Below, piece by piece: positions 8,289 through 17,965 of a DNA stretch of 64,000 nucleotides (its first letter is position 1; each line of letters begins with the position of its first letter). Under the pieces are notes generated by a model. The model was not told the origin of the DNA, did not search any database, and saw only the letters and a program-made list of their open reading frames with translations. The position numbers and the translations under genes are program-made. The DNA comes from Sphingomonas sp. Root710 (lineage in GTDB: Bacteria; Pseudomonadota; Alphaproteobacteria; Sphingomonadales; Sphingomonadaceae), in the NCBI RefSeq assembly GCF_001429065.1, contig NZ_LMIB01000018.1, positions 1,432 through 65,431 of the forward strand, read 5' to 3'.

Positions 8289-11200
8289 CACTGATTCCCT
8301 CCCGGCCCGTCGCCGCCCGTATCACCAAGCCCATCGGCGCCGCTCCACAGGCTGCTGTTGCCGCCGCCCGCGATCGGTGTGTCGATCTGCTGCGGGCCGG
8401 TGCCCACGCGGCTGGTGTCGATCAGCACGTTAGCGCCGCCGACCGCGTTGCCCGAGCCGCCGCTGCTGCCGCCGCTCTCCTCGTTGCTGCCGTCGTCGTC
8501 GCCGCCTTCATCGGCACCGGTGCCCGCGCCATCGTCGGCACCGCCAGCGGAGCTGGCTGCGGCCGGCCCCGCGCCCGAATCCCCGGAGCCGGAGCCGGAG
8601 CCGGATCCGCCCGAGCCGGAACCGCCGGAAGATCCGCCGCCCCCGGAACCGCCGCCACCGGCGTTGCCGCCGCCGCCGACGCTACCGCCCGCCACGCGGG
8701 TGCCGGTCAGCGATGCCTGGATGCTCGACGTGATCTTGGTCGTTTCCATCGTCACGGTCTCGACCACCTCCGGATCCTCGATCACCGGCGGCGGCGACAC
8801 GGGGTCGACCGGCGGCGGCGGCGGCGGGGACACGGGGTCCACCGGCGGCGGCGGCGGCGACACCGGATCGACCGGCGGCGGCGGCGGTGGCGACACCGGA
8901 TCGACCGGAGGCGGCGGTGGCGGCGACACTGGAGGCGGTGGCGGCGGTGAGATCGGCGGCGGCGGTGACACCGGCGGCGGCGGTGACGGATTCACCTGCG
9001 ACGGGTTGATGGAGAAGCTATAGCCCTGCGAGGCCATCATACCTTCGCTGTCGGTCACCATCACCGAAAATGTGTAGGAGCCCTCTTGCGTCGGCGTTCC
9101 GCTGACCTCGCCGGTCGTCTCGTTGAGCGTCAACCCCGGCGGCAGGCTGCCGCTGGCGATCGTGTAGGTATAGGGGCTCGTTCCACCCGACACCGGTACG
9201 TAATTGGAATAGGAGGTGCCGACCGTGCCAGAGGGCGGCGGGTTGCTGTCGAACACCAGCGGCGGCGGCCCTTCGGGCGGCGGCGGCGGCGGCGGGGGTG
9301 GCGACTGGTTGCCCGTGTCGACCCCGACACAATTCTCTCCATTGACCGAACAGTTGACCGCAGTGAGCGTGTTCCCGCCCATGGTACTGAAAACGACCAG
9401 GTTCGTCGCCGTTGGATTGGGATCGGTCGTCAGATAGAAATTGCCGAACGCGATATCGCCATTGTTGGCGGCGACGATCGACGGACCGGTGCCGAAGATG
9501 GGATCTCCATCGCTGTTCATCTGAAGGGGGACCGGATCGCCAAACGCCTGTATCGAGGCATTATTGATCGTGATATCGCCGCCATTTGTCCGGATCTCGA
9601 AGCGGCCGGCCTTCACATTGGGCGTGCCGACGCCGGCTGCACCGATCCCCGATACGTCAGCCGAGAGCGTGAGACTGCCCGGCGTCGGACTGACATTGCC
9701 GTCGCCGATCACGAATGATCCGAAGGTGCCCTCGACAGGCGTCGAACCATTAACGCGATAGGCCGAGATGATTTCCAGTACACCGCCGCGGGCGAAGCCA
9801 GCGCTGCCCGATGCGACCGCATCCGCATCAAGTCCGCTGCCGCCGGCTTCGGCCCGCGCGTTGACATTGAGCAGGTTATTGACTCCGACGGATGCTCCGG
9901 CTGCCACCATGCGCGCATAGCCGCCGATTGCATTGCCGCCCGAACCGGCGACGCCGTTGATGCCGCTGCCGCTGCCGCCCGCCGCCTCGCCGCCGAGCCC
10001 GCCTCGCGCATGAACATCGAGATCGAGGATGCCGAACTGAACCTGTCCCGATGTGCCTGCCGTCGCATCGCCGCTGAACAGGCCCGCCTGAATGAAGCCG
10101 CCCTCGGCGCTGCCGCCCTGGCCGCCGTCGCCACCATCTATATCGCCTATTTCCTCGATATCGTTGGTGCCGATGCCGCCGGTTCCGCCGACGGCATAGG
10201 CTTGGAGACCGGCAGCGCCAGATACCTGAAAATGCCCTGTGCCGGCATCGGCGCCGACAAAGATGGTGCCGCCAAAACCGTCCCCACCGCGACCTCCATC
10301 CACTCCCGATGTCTGCGCACGATCGGTGTTGCCGCTACCGCCGAGGCCGTTGACGTGGATTGCGAGATTAGTGGCACCCACCGTGCTGGAGGTATCGGCA
10401 AAGTTCGAAATGCTGTAAGCATAGAACTCTGCATAGCCGCCATGGCCGTCACCCCCGGTGCCGCCGAAAACGTCTGAGGCGATGCCCTGTCCGCCTTCGC
10501 CATTGGCGTTCAGCTCAAGGCCGAAGCCGTTGAAGTTGGCCGCACCCGTGAACGCATCGGCCAGAGCGCCGAAGGTTCCGGTTTCGCCGGGAGCGCCGCC
10601 ATAGCCGGCGCCGCCATAGCCGCCGTCGCCGCCTTTACCGTTCGCGTTGGCAGTGGCCTTGTTCGAAATCGTCAGCTCACCGCCCTCGACGGATCGATCG
10701 GGCAATCCCGTGCTGAAACTGGCGAGGCCGCCCACGCCCGTGCCGCCCTGCGCATCGTCACCGCCCGTACCGCCGGTGCCGTTGGCATTGAGAGTCACCG
10801 TGGAACCGGTCACGGAGCCACCGGAACGCCGCGCCTCGATGACCACCTTACCGCCGGTGCCTGTACCGCCGTTCGTCGTCGCCGTGGTATTGCTCCCGCC
10901 AAAACCATCGGCAGTGATGGTCGCGGCATCAAAACGCAGTGCTCCGCCACCCACTGCGGTGCCGAGGAAGGCTTCGCCGCCTTTTCCTTCGCCGCCCATG
11001 CCCGAACCCGAATCCCCGCCCCGGCCCGTCAGGTTTATGAGCAGGGAGCCGCTTCCCGTCTGGCTTTGCTGATCATAATTTAGGAAATTGACCGCGCCGG
11101 CGTTTACGACATTCGTATCGAAAAAGCCGCCTGTGCCCGTGCCGCCGCTACCGTCGCCACGCGCACCGCCGGTTCCACGGGCGTAAGCGCTCAGACTATA

Positions 11201-13456
11201 AATCTCGAGGGTGGATCCGTCGCCACCGGCGAGAAGGCTTATGGTCCCGCCCTGGCCGTTACCACCGCCGGTCCCGCCACTGACACCCGGTGTAAAGTCG
11301 ATCGAAGGTCCGCTGTCGTCATCCCTGATCTGCCCGTCCGCATAGGCAGTGGTAGTGCCGCGAAGCTCGATCGTACCCCCGCCATTGGAAGAGAGCGCGA
11401 CCAGACCGCCGCGCCCGTCGCCGGAATTGCCTCCGTTCGCTCCCCGGCCGCCGGCACCGAACGCCTGCAAGGTGGCGCCCCCTGCGGAAACGATGCTTCC
11501 ACCGTTCAAAGCATCGACATAAATCGCGCCATGGCCATCGAACTCCTGATCGGGATCGGGCGCCGTGGCCTGTCCGGTCCCACCGGCCCCCAGCCCGTCA
11601 CCGCCAATCGAATCGGCGCTCAAGATCAGCTGGCCCGTTCCGGAAATGATGCCATTGGTGGCGGTGACGCGGATCACGCCGCCCGAGCCGTTCCCACCGT
11701 CGCCCTCGACACCGATGCCGCCGATACCGGTGGCGCTGGCCAACAAAAAGCCGCCGCTATAATTAACCGATCCACCGGACGATGCACCGATCCTTATCAG
11801 GCCGCCTTGCCCCGTTCCTGCATAATCTCCGCCAGAGCCGAGCGCACTCAGCGTTGCATTGCCAGCGAACGTCACCGCACTGTTCGTGCCGGAAGCGTTG
11901 ACGTCGATAATGCCGCCGGTGCCGTCATAGAGATTGCCTGAGCCCGCCGCTGAAGCGCTGAGCGTGTCCAGGAAGCTTATCGTGCCGCCCGCCGACGCGT
12001 TGAACGAAATATCGCCAGCGACGCCATGGTCGCCGCCACCGTTCACGCTCAATTGGGTAGTACCGCCGAGCGTAGCGAATTTGACCTCGCTGCCCTGACC
12101 CGCGGCTGTGACCGTTATGTTACCGCCAAAACCGGTTCCCGCCGAGCTGTAGCCGCTGGCGTCGATGTCGAGAGACTTGGCGAAGGTCAGCACGCCCGAT
12201 GTTGCGGAGAGGGCAACGTCGCCGCCAAACCCATCGCCGTCCGTGCCGAAATTCGAAACGTCTACCATTACGTTTTCGTTGAAGGTGAGGTTGCCGCTAT
12301 TCGTAGCCAACGTCACGATGTGCCCATCGGCTTCAACAAACACATCGGCGTTGAACGTACCGCCGGAAATTGTCAGATCCTGGCTCGATCCGATGAAAAC
12401 CGGAGCGTTAAATGTCGTGCCTTCCACCGTCACGGTGCCCGTTCCGGCACCATCGGACGTAGCAAAACGGCCCGGACCTTCGATGGCCTCGCCATTGACG
12501 TTGCGGCCACCGGACAGGACTATTCCCGTGTCGGTTATTTCCACGCCCTGCGCCACGGCGAAGCCTAGGGTCGCGCCGCCGAGCAACATCGTCATCGCGT
12601 TGTTCTTCGGCACGCCGACCAGGTAAATTCGGCGTGTCTGCCCCTCGCCCAGGACATTTACGGTCGTCTGGCCCTGGCCGAGAAAGTCGATGGACTCGCC
12701 GCCGGGCATCGTGTCCTGAAAGGGAACGGTGATATCGAACAGGCCGTTCGAAACCGTCATTTCCGCCGCGCGCGCGGCGACATAGGCGACGCTGCCGTCC
12801 GAGGTGATCGAGCCACCCTGCTCAATCACCGGCGCGATAATGGCGACATAATTCCCCGCCTTGACGTCGGTGGAGTCGACGCGGACCTTGGCCCCAGACA
12901 GGCTCAGATTTTCATTGGACGTGAATTGGTTGACGCCTGCGATCCCGCCATCGACGGTCGTCAGCAGCAGACCGCCGACGTCGATATGCGCATTTGCCCC
13001 GACGAGCAGGCCGTTAGGGCTGTAGAACCAGATGTTGCCGCGCGTATCCGACGTTATGGTGCCGTTAAGCGCCACCGACCGGCCTGCGGCATCGCCACCC
13101 GGGACAATCCGGTTAAGCACCGTGTAGGATTGCAGCCCGCTATCACCGACAAAATTGACCGTGCTGCCCGTCGGCAGGAAGTTGATCGCTCCAGCGCCGG
13201 CCGCGTCATCGGTTGGCGTCCAGGTTATCGTCGCCGTCGGGGCGTTGATGGTGATCGTGTCGGTCATTTCGCTTTGCGAAAAACTGACGCCGCTCGGCGT
13301 ATCATGCGTGCCGGCAAAGGCCCCGTTCGCCGCGAGCGACTCCTTCATCGGCATCGCGAGCAACGTCGCGAGCACGGCCATCGAGGTCATCGTCCGGGAT
13401 TTGGACTTAACCCGGCGCCGCTCGGCGGCGAAGATGTCGGAAGGAACGCTACGCAT
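8288..13456 (-). CDS. Two-partner-secretion exoprotein (TpsA, filamentous haemagglutinin-like)
   Basis: A 1722-aa secreted protein. It has a long signal region (basic n-region with ERRRVKSKSR, cleavage near residue 42), then a TPS secretion domain from about residue 45: VLNRIV at 113-118 and YSPNGLLVG at 145-153, the counterpart of the NPNG motif. From about 450 to 1270 there is a very Gly/Asn/Thr-rich stretch with repeated GGxGxGG units, expected to fold as a right-handed beta-helix. About 1398-1484 is a putative Ig domain (SGGTSPYTYTIASGSLPPGL). It is followed by a proline tract with PPPPPVDPVS repeats (about 1487-1562) and a Gly/Ser/Asp-rich tail. The family acts in adhesion, biofilm or contact-dependent activities. 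It lies 1 base after the TpsB gene. Start at 13456; longer in-frame sequence lies within TpsB. Confidence 0.9.
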   Translation of the reverse strand: MRSVPSDIFAAERRRVKSKSRTMTSMAVLATLLAMPMKESLAANGAFAGTHDTPSGVSFSQSEMTDTITINAPTATITWTPTDDAAGAGAINFLPTGSTVNFVGDSGLQSYTVLNRIVPGGDAAGRSVALNGTITSDTRGNIWFYSPNGLLVGANAHIDVGGLLLTTVDGGIAGVNQFTSNENLSLSGAKVRVDSTDVKAGNYVAIIAPVIEQGGSITSDGSVAYVAARAAEMTVSNGLFDITVPFQDTMPGGESIDFLGQGQTTVNVLGEGQTRRIYLVGVPKNNAMTMLLGGATLGFAVAQGVEITDTGIVLSGGRNVNGEAIEGPGRFATSDGAGTGTVTVEGTTFNAPVFIGSSQDLTISGGTFNADVFVEADGHIVTLATNSGNLTFNENVMVDVSNFGTDGDGFGGDVALSATSGVLTFAKSLDIDASGYSSAGTGFGGNITVTAAGQGSEVKFATLGGTTQLSVNGGGDHGVAGDISFNASAGGTISFLDTLSASAAGSGNLYDGTGGIIDVNASGTNSAVTFAGNATLSALGSGGDYAGTGQGGLIRIGASSGGSVNYSGGFLLASATGIGGIGVEGDGGNGSGGVIRVTATNGIISGTGQLILSADSIGGDGLGAGGTGQATAPDPDQEFDGHGAIYVDALNGGSIVSAGGATLQAFGAGGRGANGGNSGDGRGGLVALSSNGGGTIELRGTTTAYADGQIRDDDSGPSIDFTPGVSGGTGGGNGQGGTISLLAGGDGSTLEIYSLSAYARGTGGARGDGSGGTGTGGFFDTNVVNAGAVNFLNYDQQSQTGSGSLLINLTGRGGDSGSGMGGEGKGGEAFLGTAVGGGALRFDAATITADGFGGSNTTATTNGGTGTGGKVVIEARRSGGSVTGSTVTLNANGTGGTGGDDAQGGTGVGGLASFSTGLPDRSVEGGELTISNKATANANGKGGDGGYGGAGYGGAPGETGTFGALADAFTGAANFNGFGLELNANGEGGQGIASDVFGGTGGDGHGGYAEFYAYSISNFADTSSTVGATNLAIHVNGLGGSGNTDRAQTSGVDGGRGGDGFGGTIFVGADAGTGHFQVSGAAGLQAYAVGGTGGIGTNDIEEIGDIDGGDGGQGGSAEGGFIQAGLFSGDATAGTSGQVQFGILDLDVHARGGLGGEAAGGSGSGINGVAGSGGNAIGGYARMVAAGASVGVNNLLNVNARAEAGGSGLDADAVASGSAGFARGGVLEIISAYRVNGSTPVEGTFGSFVIGDGNVSPTPGSLTLSADVSGIGAAGVGTPNVKAGRFEIRTNGGDITINNASIQAFGDPVPLQMNSDGDPIFGTGPSIVAANNGDIAFGNFYLTTDPNPTATNLVVFSTMGGNTLTAVNCSVNGENCVGVDTGNQSPPPPPPPPPEGPPPLVFDSNPPPSGTVGTSYSNYVPVSGGTSPYTYTIASGSLPPGLTLNETTGEVSGTPTQEGSYTFSVMVTDSEGMMASQGYSFSINPSQVNPSPPPPVSPPPPISPPPPPPVSPPPPPPVDPVSPPPPPPVDPVSPPPPPVDPVSPPPPPPVDPVSPPPVIEDPEVVETVTMETTKITSSIQASLTGTRVAGGSVGGGGNAGGGGSGGGGSSGGSGSGGSGSGSGSGDSGAGPAAASSAGGADDGAGTGADEGGDDDGSNEESGGSSGGSGNAVGGANVLIDTSRVGTGPQQIDTPIAGGGNSSLWSGADGLGDTGGDGPGGNQ
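8770..8996. repeat. Low-complexity GGCGGCGGx / proline-codon repeat tract
   Basis: About 225 bases made almost wholly of GGC/GGT/GGA triplets on the plus strand, interrupted by four to five copies of a GACACxGGxTCxACCGG unit. It encodes the PPPPP-VDPVS repeats of TpsA. The repeat is prone to copy-number change by slippage and could also form G-quadruplexes on the plus strand. Confidence 0.8.
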
Positions 13457-13457
13457 A

Positions 13458-15221
13458 TCAGTTGTCCCAGGGCCAGAGCTTGGTGGAAAGGGATAGCAGG
13501 AAACGGGGATCATGGTTGCGGGTCTGGAGTCCGGCCTTGCGGAGCGGCACCGCGACGGTGCCGTCGATGCGGAAGCGGTTGTTGAGCTGGGCTCGAACAC
13601 CCGCGCCTGCCGAGACGACGGCGCCGTCGGTCTGTCCGCCGTCAAGCGGGTTGTTCTTGTTCCACGTCCACAGAACGTCGACGAAGGTGAACGGCAGGAG
13701 CGCGAGGTTGGCGTTACGGAAGGGGACGATGCGGGGCAGCCGCCATTCGAAACCGCTGCCGATGCCGCTGTCACCAGTTATCACGCCAGGGTCATAGCCG
13801 CGGCCGATGGAATAGTTGCCAGCCGAGATTTCCTCGAAGCTGAACAGCGGATCGAAAGCATATTGGAAACGGGGGGTGGCCACCAGCCACATGCCCTTAC
13901 CCATGTTGAGCTCGATCGACGCCGATCCCCGAATAAGCGTCGACGTCTGATCGCCGTCAGCCCGGCTGGGGCCCCGCGCGCCCGTATCGGTGCCGAGGAT
14001 ATCGAGCCCCTGGCGAAGCTCGAGCGAGCCCGAGGCGCGCCACATCGGAGCGTGCTGCTCTGAAATGTCGGCGGCGTCCATATCGAGGCGCAGAAAGGCG
14101 ACCCGTAGATGATCGATCGACAATTTCGACGGAACGAAGGGCTTCAGCTCCACCGTCTGGTTTAGATAATCGAGACCCGCGGCGCCCAGCAGGCTGAAAG
14201 ACTGGCTGCGAATTACAGGATAGCGGAGTTCGCCGGTCGCAAAGAGCGTCCGGGCCGTCAGCTCGGTACCCGCGCCCGCCACTGCGCCAATATCGGGCTT
14301 CGACCAGGCATAGGTGAAGTTACCGCTCCAGGTCAGGCCCTCGCCGCCAAGCCTGGCGTCATAGCCGAGCTGGACGACCTGCTGCTCCTTGAAATCGGCG
14401 GTGCTCGACACCGATGCGGTCAGCCGGTCGCCGCCGAGCAGCCCATAGGCCTGGGCGGCGAGCGCCCCGGTCCAGCGGCCCGAGCTGTGCGAAGAGAAAT
14501 TCTGAAGGTTGGCGCTGATGTCGAGCGGGCTGCGGACGACGCTGACCTCACCGACCAGCTCGCCCGGCGCGGTGCCGGCGGGCTTGAGCGCCAGACGTAC
14601 CTCGTAACCCGGCAGATCGCGCGACAGCAGCAGATAGCGTTCGGCTACGAAGCGGTTGAACACCTTTTCTTCAGTCAGATGCTTCAGATAGCCGGCAAGC
14701 AGTCCTTCCGCCTTACCGGCATCGCCGCGCACGCGGATCGCGACGATCTTGGCGAACAGCACCTCGAATTTGACGACGCCATTCTCGATTCGCTGCACGG
14801 GCACCTGCACCGCGGCGAGATAGCCCTTGCGGCGCAGTGCAGTCGCCGCGGCGTCGCGGATCGTGCAGATCGTGCTGATCGGACGGTCGGCTCCAAGCAA
14901 AGACGCATAGCTGGCCTTCAACTCCTCGGCGCTCACGCCCTGGAGATTGTTGAACTGCGCCTCGGTGATGGTGACCTTGATGTCGGCATAGGCGGGAGAG
15001 TCCAGGGCGCAGGGCGCGCGCTCTATGTCGCCATCGACGGTCAGCCGCGCCGACCGGGGAGCGCCTTCCTGGGTTCGCCGATCGATTTCCTCGCGAGTCG
15101 GCGCGGCCAGCTGCGCCGCGTTCGCTACAGGCGGCGGCGCTACCTGCGCTGAGACGCTGTTCGATGCGGTTGCGAAAAACAGCGCCAAAACGGCAGCTGC
15201 CGAAAAAAGCGTCCTGCGCAA
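13458..15221 (-). CDS. Two-partner-secretion outer-membrane transporter (TpsB, FhaC/ShlB/HecB family)
   Basis: A 587-aa Omp85-superfamily protein. A signal peptide (RRTLFSAAAVLALFFATASN...) is followed by a Pro/Ala linker, a POTRA region (about 70-220, with VPVQRIENGVVKFEV and RDLPGYEVRL) and a C-terminal 16-strand-type beta-barrel that carries the lid-loop motif GRGYDPG. TpsB proteins recognise the TPS domain of their partner in the periplasm and move it across the outer membrane; the partner is the next gene, 1 base downstream. The start is TTG at 15221: no ATG precedes the signal peptide, and GGGGGGA lies 3 bases upstream. The C-terminus is WPWDN rather than a terminal Phe. Confidence 0.9.
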   Translation of the reverse strand: MRRTLFSAAAVLALFFATASNSVSAQVAPPPVANAAQLAAPTREEIDRRTQEGAPRSARLTVDGDIERAPCALDSPAYADIKVTITEAQFNNLQGVSAEELKASYASLLGADRPISTICTIRDAAATALRRKGYLAAVQVPVQRIENGVVKFEVLFAKIVAIRVRGDAGKAEGLLAGYLKHLTEEKVFNRFVAERYLLLSRDLPGYEVRLALKPAGTAPGELVGEVSVVRSPLDISANLQNFSSHSSGRWTGALAAQAYGLLGGDRLTASVSSTADFKEQQVVQLGYDARLGGEGLTWSGNFTYAWSKPDIGAVAGAGTELTARTLFATGELRYPVIRSQSFSLLGAAGLDYLNQTVELKPFVPSKLSIDHLRVAFLRLDMDAADISEQHAPMWRASGSLELRQGLDILGTDTGARGPSRADGDQTSTLIRGSASIELNMGKGMWLVATPRFQYAFDPLFSFEEISAGNYSIGRGYDPGVITGDSGIGSGFEWRLPRIVPFRNANLALLPFTFVDVLWTWNKNNPLDGGQTDGAVVSAGAGVRAQLNNRFRIDGTVAVPLRKAGLQTRNHDPRFLLSLSTKLWPWDN

Positions 15222-15286
15222 ATTTCCCCCCGAATGCCCCTATGCGACGGACCCCTCCGCCATTGGCTTCGCTCTAGTCCGATTTG

Positions 15287-15325
15287 ACAGCAATGTCATT
15301 GCCTTATTGCACGACGCATTGCTGT
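15287..15325. promoter_or_regulatory. Inverted repeat upstream of the TPS operon
   Basis: ACAGCAATG at 15287-15295 and CATTGCTGT at 15317-15325 form 9-bp perfect arms 21 bases apart, 65-105 bases ahead of the tpsB start. The spacing of about three helical turns between centres suits a dimeric regulator, but no family can be named. Confidence 0.35.
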
Positions 15326-15491
15326 GTCGCCGGTCACACATCGACCCGGGCGCCCCGATCACATGCTGCCTCGATACAGCGTAAAATACCCCCGAAAAAC
15401 GCACTAGCGCACAAATGCCGCGGACCGGCCATCGTTGCTGCATCGCAACGAACGGCTTGCGCGTCGCGGCGACGGCGTCTAGAGGCGCCGA

Positions 15492-15671
15492 CGCGACAGG
15501 TTCCCGGAAACGGGAAAAAAGGGAATTCGGAAGCGGGTGGTCCCGCAGGCCGAAGCTGCCCCCGCAACTGTGATCGGAGAGCGATCGTCCACCATGTCAC
15601 TGGGTGCTCCGGCATCTGGGAAGACCGGACGAACCGCGACGACCCGAGAGCCAGGAAACCTGCCCGTCGCG
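15492..15671 (+). promoter_or_regulatory. Cobalamin riboswitch
   Basis: The closing stem pairs CGCGAC (15492-15497) with GTCGCG (15666-15671). Inside are the conserved core GAAGCTGCCCCCGCAACTGT (about 15552-15571) and the B12 box with AGAGCCAGGAAACCTGCC (15647-15664). It lies 140 bases ahead of the BtuB-like receptor and would lower its expression when adenosyl- or another cobalamin is plentiful. Confidence 0.93.
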
Positions 15672-15808
15672 GTCGTTCCATCATGCGGGCGGGGTGCACC
15701 ACATGATCGAGGCCATATCCTCGCGTGACGACGTTCGACGGGAGTCGTGCGCGGGGCAGGCATTCTCTTCCGCGCATGGCTCCATGGCTTGATCCATGGG
15801 AGGAATCC

Positions 15809-17713
15809 ATGCGGACGTTTACAAAGACACTGATACCGGCGCTGGCGCTGTTGCCCGCCATCCTGTCCACCCCTGCCTGGGCCGACGAGGCCGCGGCCGA
15901 TGGCGAGACGATCGTCGTCACGGCTGGCCGATCCGAGCAGAAATTGTCCGAGGTCGGCAAGTCGATCAGCGTGATCGGCATCGAGACGCTCGAACAGCGG
16001 CAGACGGCGTCGGTCGCCGACATCCTGCGTACGATGCCGGGCGTGACGATCCAGCGCAATGGCGGCCTCGGCACGATCACCAGCGTCTTCATCCGCGGCG
16101 CGCAGAGCGAGCAGACGGTCGCCCTGATCGACGGGGTGAAGCTCAACGACCCATCCTCGCCCGGCGGCGGCTTCAGTTTTGCAGACCTGCTGACCGACAA
16201 TCTCGAACGGATCGAAGTGCTGCGCGGGCCGCAGTCGGTGCTGTGGGGCAGCCAGGCGATCGGCGGCGTGGTGAACATCATCACCCGCGCGCCGACCGAT
16301 AGCCTGGAGCTGCGCGCCACCGGCGAATATGGCAGCTTCGAAACCGGCCGCCTGTCGGGCGCGGTCACCGGCCGGGTGGGCCCCACCGCGATCAGCGCGG
16401 GCGCGGGCTATCTGACCACCGACGGCATCTCGGTCGCCGAGGGCGGCACCGAGAAGGACGGATATCACCTGTTCGGCATCTATATCAAAACCAACACCGA
16501 ACTGAGCGACTGGGCCTCGCTCGACATGCGCGGCTTCTACACCAGGAGCAAGGTGGACCTTGACGGCTTCTCCTCCTCTCCCCCCTTTGCGTTCGGAGAC
16601 ACCGGCGAATATCAGCGCCAGAACCAGATCGTCGGCTATGGGGGCCTGAATGCCGAGATGTTCGACGGCAGGTTTAAGAACCGCATCGCCGCATCTTTCA
16701 CTCGGATCGACCGCGACACTTATGATCCGGCCGCCGCGATCGTGAAGAATTTCGACGCGCGCGGCAGCAATCTGCGTTTCGAATATCAGGGAATCGCCGA
16801 TCTCGGCATCGCCCGGGCGACCTTCGGGGCGGAGCATCAGCAGGAAAAGCTGCGGACCCTCGACGCCTATTTCCTGCCTGCGGGCACGCCGGCATTCCTG
16901 TCGAAGGAAAAGGCCAATCTCGACAGCGTCTATCTCGATGCGCATGCCGAGCCGATCGAGGGACTGAACGTCGGCGCGGGCGTCCGCTATGACGACCATA
17001 ATCAGTTCGGCGACGCGACCACTCTGAGCGCGGACCTCGCTTATACGCCGAATGCCGGGTCGACCGTCATCCGCGCCAGCTATGGCGAAGGCTTCAAGGC
17101 GCCGTCGCTCTATCAGCTCTACGGCAGCTTCGGCTTTGACGGCTTGCGGCCGGAAAAGGCGAAGGGCTGGGACGCGGGCATAACCCAGAAGCTGATCGGC
17201 GACGCGGTGGAAGTGCGCGCGACATGGTTCCAGCGCAAGACGGTCAATCAGATCGACTTCGACCTCGGCACCTTCACCTATGCGAATATCGCCCGGGCCC
17301 GGGCGCGCGGCGCCGAGGTGGAGCTACGCATCACGCCGACGAGCGATCTGCTGTTCACCGCCAATTACACCTATAGCAAGGCGATCAACCGCGAGCCGAC
17401 CGATCCCAATTTCGGCAATGATCTCGCCCGCCGCCCGCGCAACGTGGTCAATGTGACCGGCGATTATCGCTGGGCGTTCGGGCTAAGCACCGGCGCAACG
17501 ATCACCCATGTCTCGAAAAGCTTCGACAATGCGGGCAACACGTCGCTGCTAGGCGATTATGTGCTCGTCGATCTGCGCGCAGCCTTCCCGGTGACCGGGG
17601 CGATCGAGCTCTATGGACGGATCGAGAATCTGTTCGACGAGCGCTATCAGACCGCCGCCGGTTACGGACAGCCTGGCCGGGCGGCCTACGCCGGAATCCG
17701 GCTGCGTTACTGA
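15809..17713 (+). CDS. btuB: TonB-dependent outer-membrane cobalamin receptor
   Basis: A 634-aa TonB-dependent receptor. Signal peptide to about residue 26; a TonB box-like ETIVVTAGR at 32-40; a plug domain with VADILRTMPGV, VFIRGAQSEQTVALIDGVKL and RGPQSVLWGSQAIGGVVNII; then a 22-strand-type barrel ending in an aromatic residue (IRLRY). BtuB imports cobalamins into the periplasm using TonB-ExbBD energy. The assignment rests on family resemblance plus the cobalamin riboswitch directly upstream. Start at 15809 is fixed by GGGAGGA at 15798-15804; the longer frame upstream lies in the riboswitch leader. No btuF/btuCD genes follow here. Confidence 0.92.
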   Translation: MRTFTKTLIPALALLPAILSTPAWADEAAADGETIVVTAGRSEQKLSEVGKSISVIGIETLEQRQTASVADILRTMPGVTIQRNGGLGTITSVFIRGAQSEQTVALIDGVKLNDPSSPGGGFSFADLLTDNLERIEVLRGPQSVLWGSQAIGGVVNIITRAPTDSLELRATGEYGSFETGRLSGAVTGRVGPTAISAGAGYLTTDGISVAEGGTEKDGYHLFGIYIKTNTELSDWASLDMRGFYTRSKVDLDGFSSSPPFAFGDTGEYQRQNQIVGYGGLNAEMFDGRFKNRIAASFTRIDRDTYDPAAAIVKNFDARGSNLRFEYQGIADLGIARATFGAEHQQEKLRTLDAYFLPAGTPAFLSKEKANLDSVYLDAHAEPIEGLNVGAGVRYDDHNQFGDATTLSADLAYTPNAGSTVIRASYGEGFKAPSLYQLYGSFGFDGLRPEKAKGWDAGITQKLIGDAVEVRATWFQRKTVNQIDFDLGTFTYANIARARARGAEVELRITPTSDLLFTANYTYSKAINREPTDPNFGNDLARRPRNVVNVTGDYRWAFGLSTGATITHVSKSFDNAGNTSLLGDYVLVDLRAAFPVTGAIELYGRIENLFDERYQTAAGYGQPGRAAYAGIRLRY

Positions 17714-17728
17714 CGGAAGCGGAAGGGA

Positions 17729-17765
17729 GACAGGACCGGCGGCCGGGGAGGTTGCCGGTCCTGTC
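17729..17765 (+). terminator. Perfect 12-bp inverted repeat after btuB
   Basis: GACAGGACCGGC (17729-17740) and GCCGGTCCTGTC (17754-17765) pair perfectly around a 13-base loop, 16 bases after the stop. There is no T run, so it may stabilise the mRNA end or need Rho. Confidence 0.5.
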
Positions 17766-17965
17766 GGCCGCTCAGGCGGATCGCGCCGGCAGGTGTCGCA
17801 CCCAACGGCTTCGGATTGGGGACAAAGCGGCCGGGAATCGGCGCCATTCGCCCGCGGCACGGCTATATAGGACGCGCCGTCACAACCCCGCACTGCGTGA
17901 ATATACGATCCGGGTTAACCCTAGGGCGCTGAACGCCGCAGATTCGCAGCAGGCCTTGCGAGCCT

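Noticed and set aside
8770-8996. Regular repeats resembling a CRISPR array
   Set aside because: The units are short GGC-type triplets in frame with the proline-rich part of TpsA, with no spacers and no cas genes.
13457-13774. Upstream in-frame extension of TpsA
   Set aside because: It overlaps the end of TpsB and would place 106 unlike residues ahead of the signal peptide.
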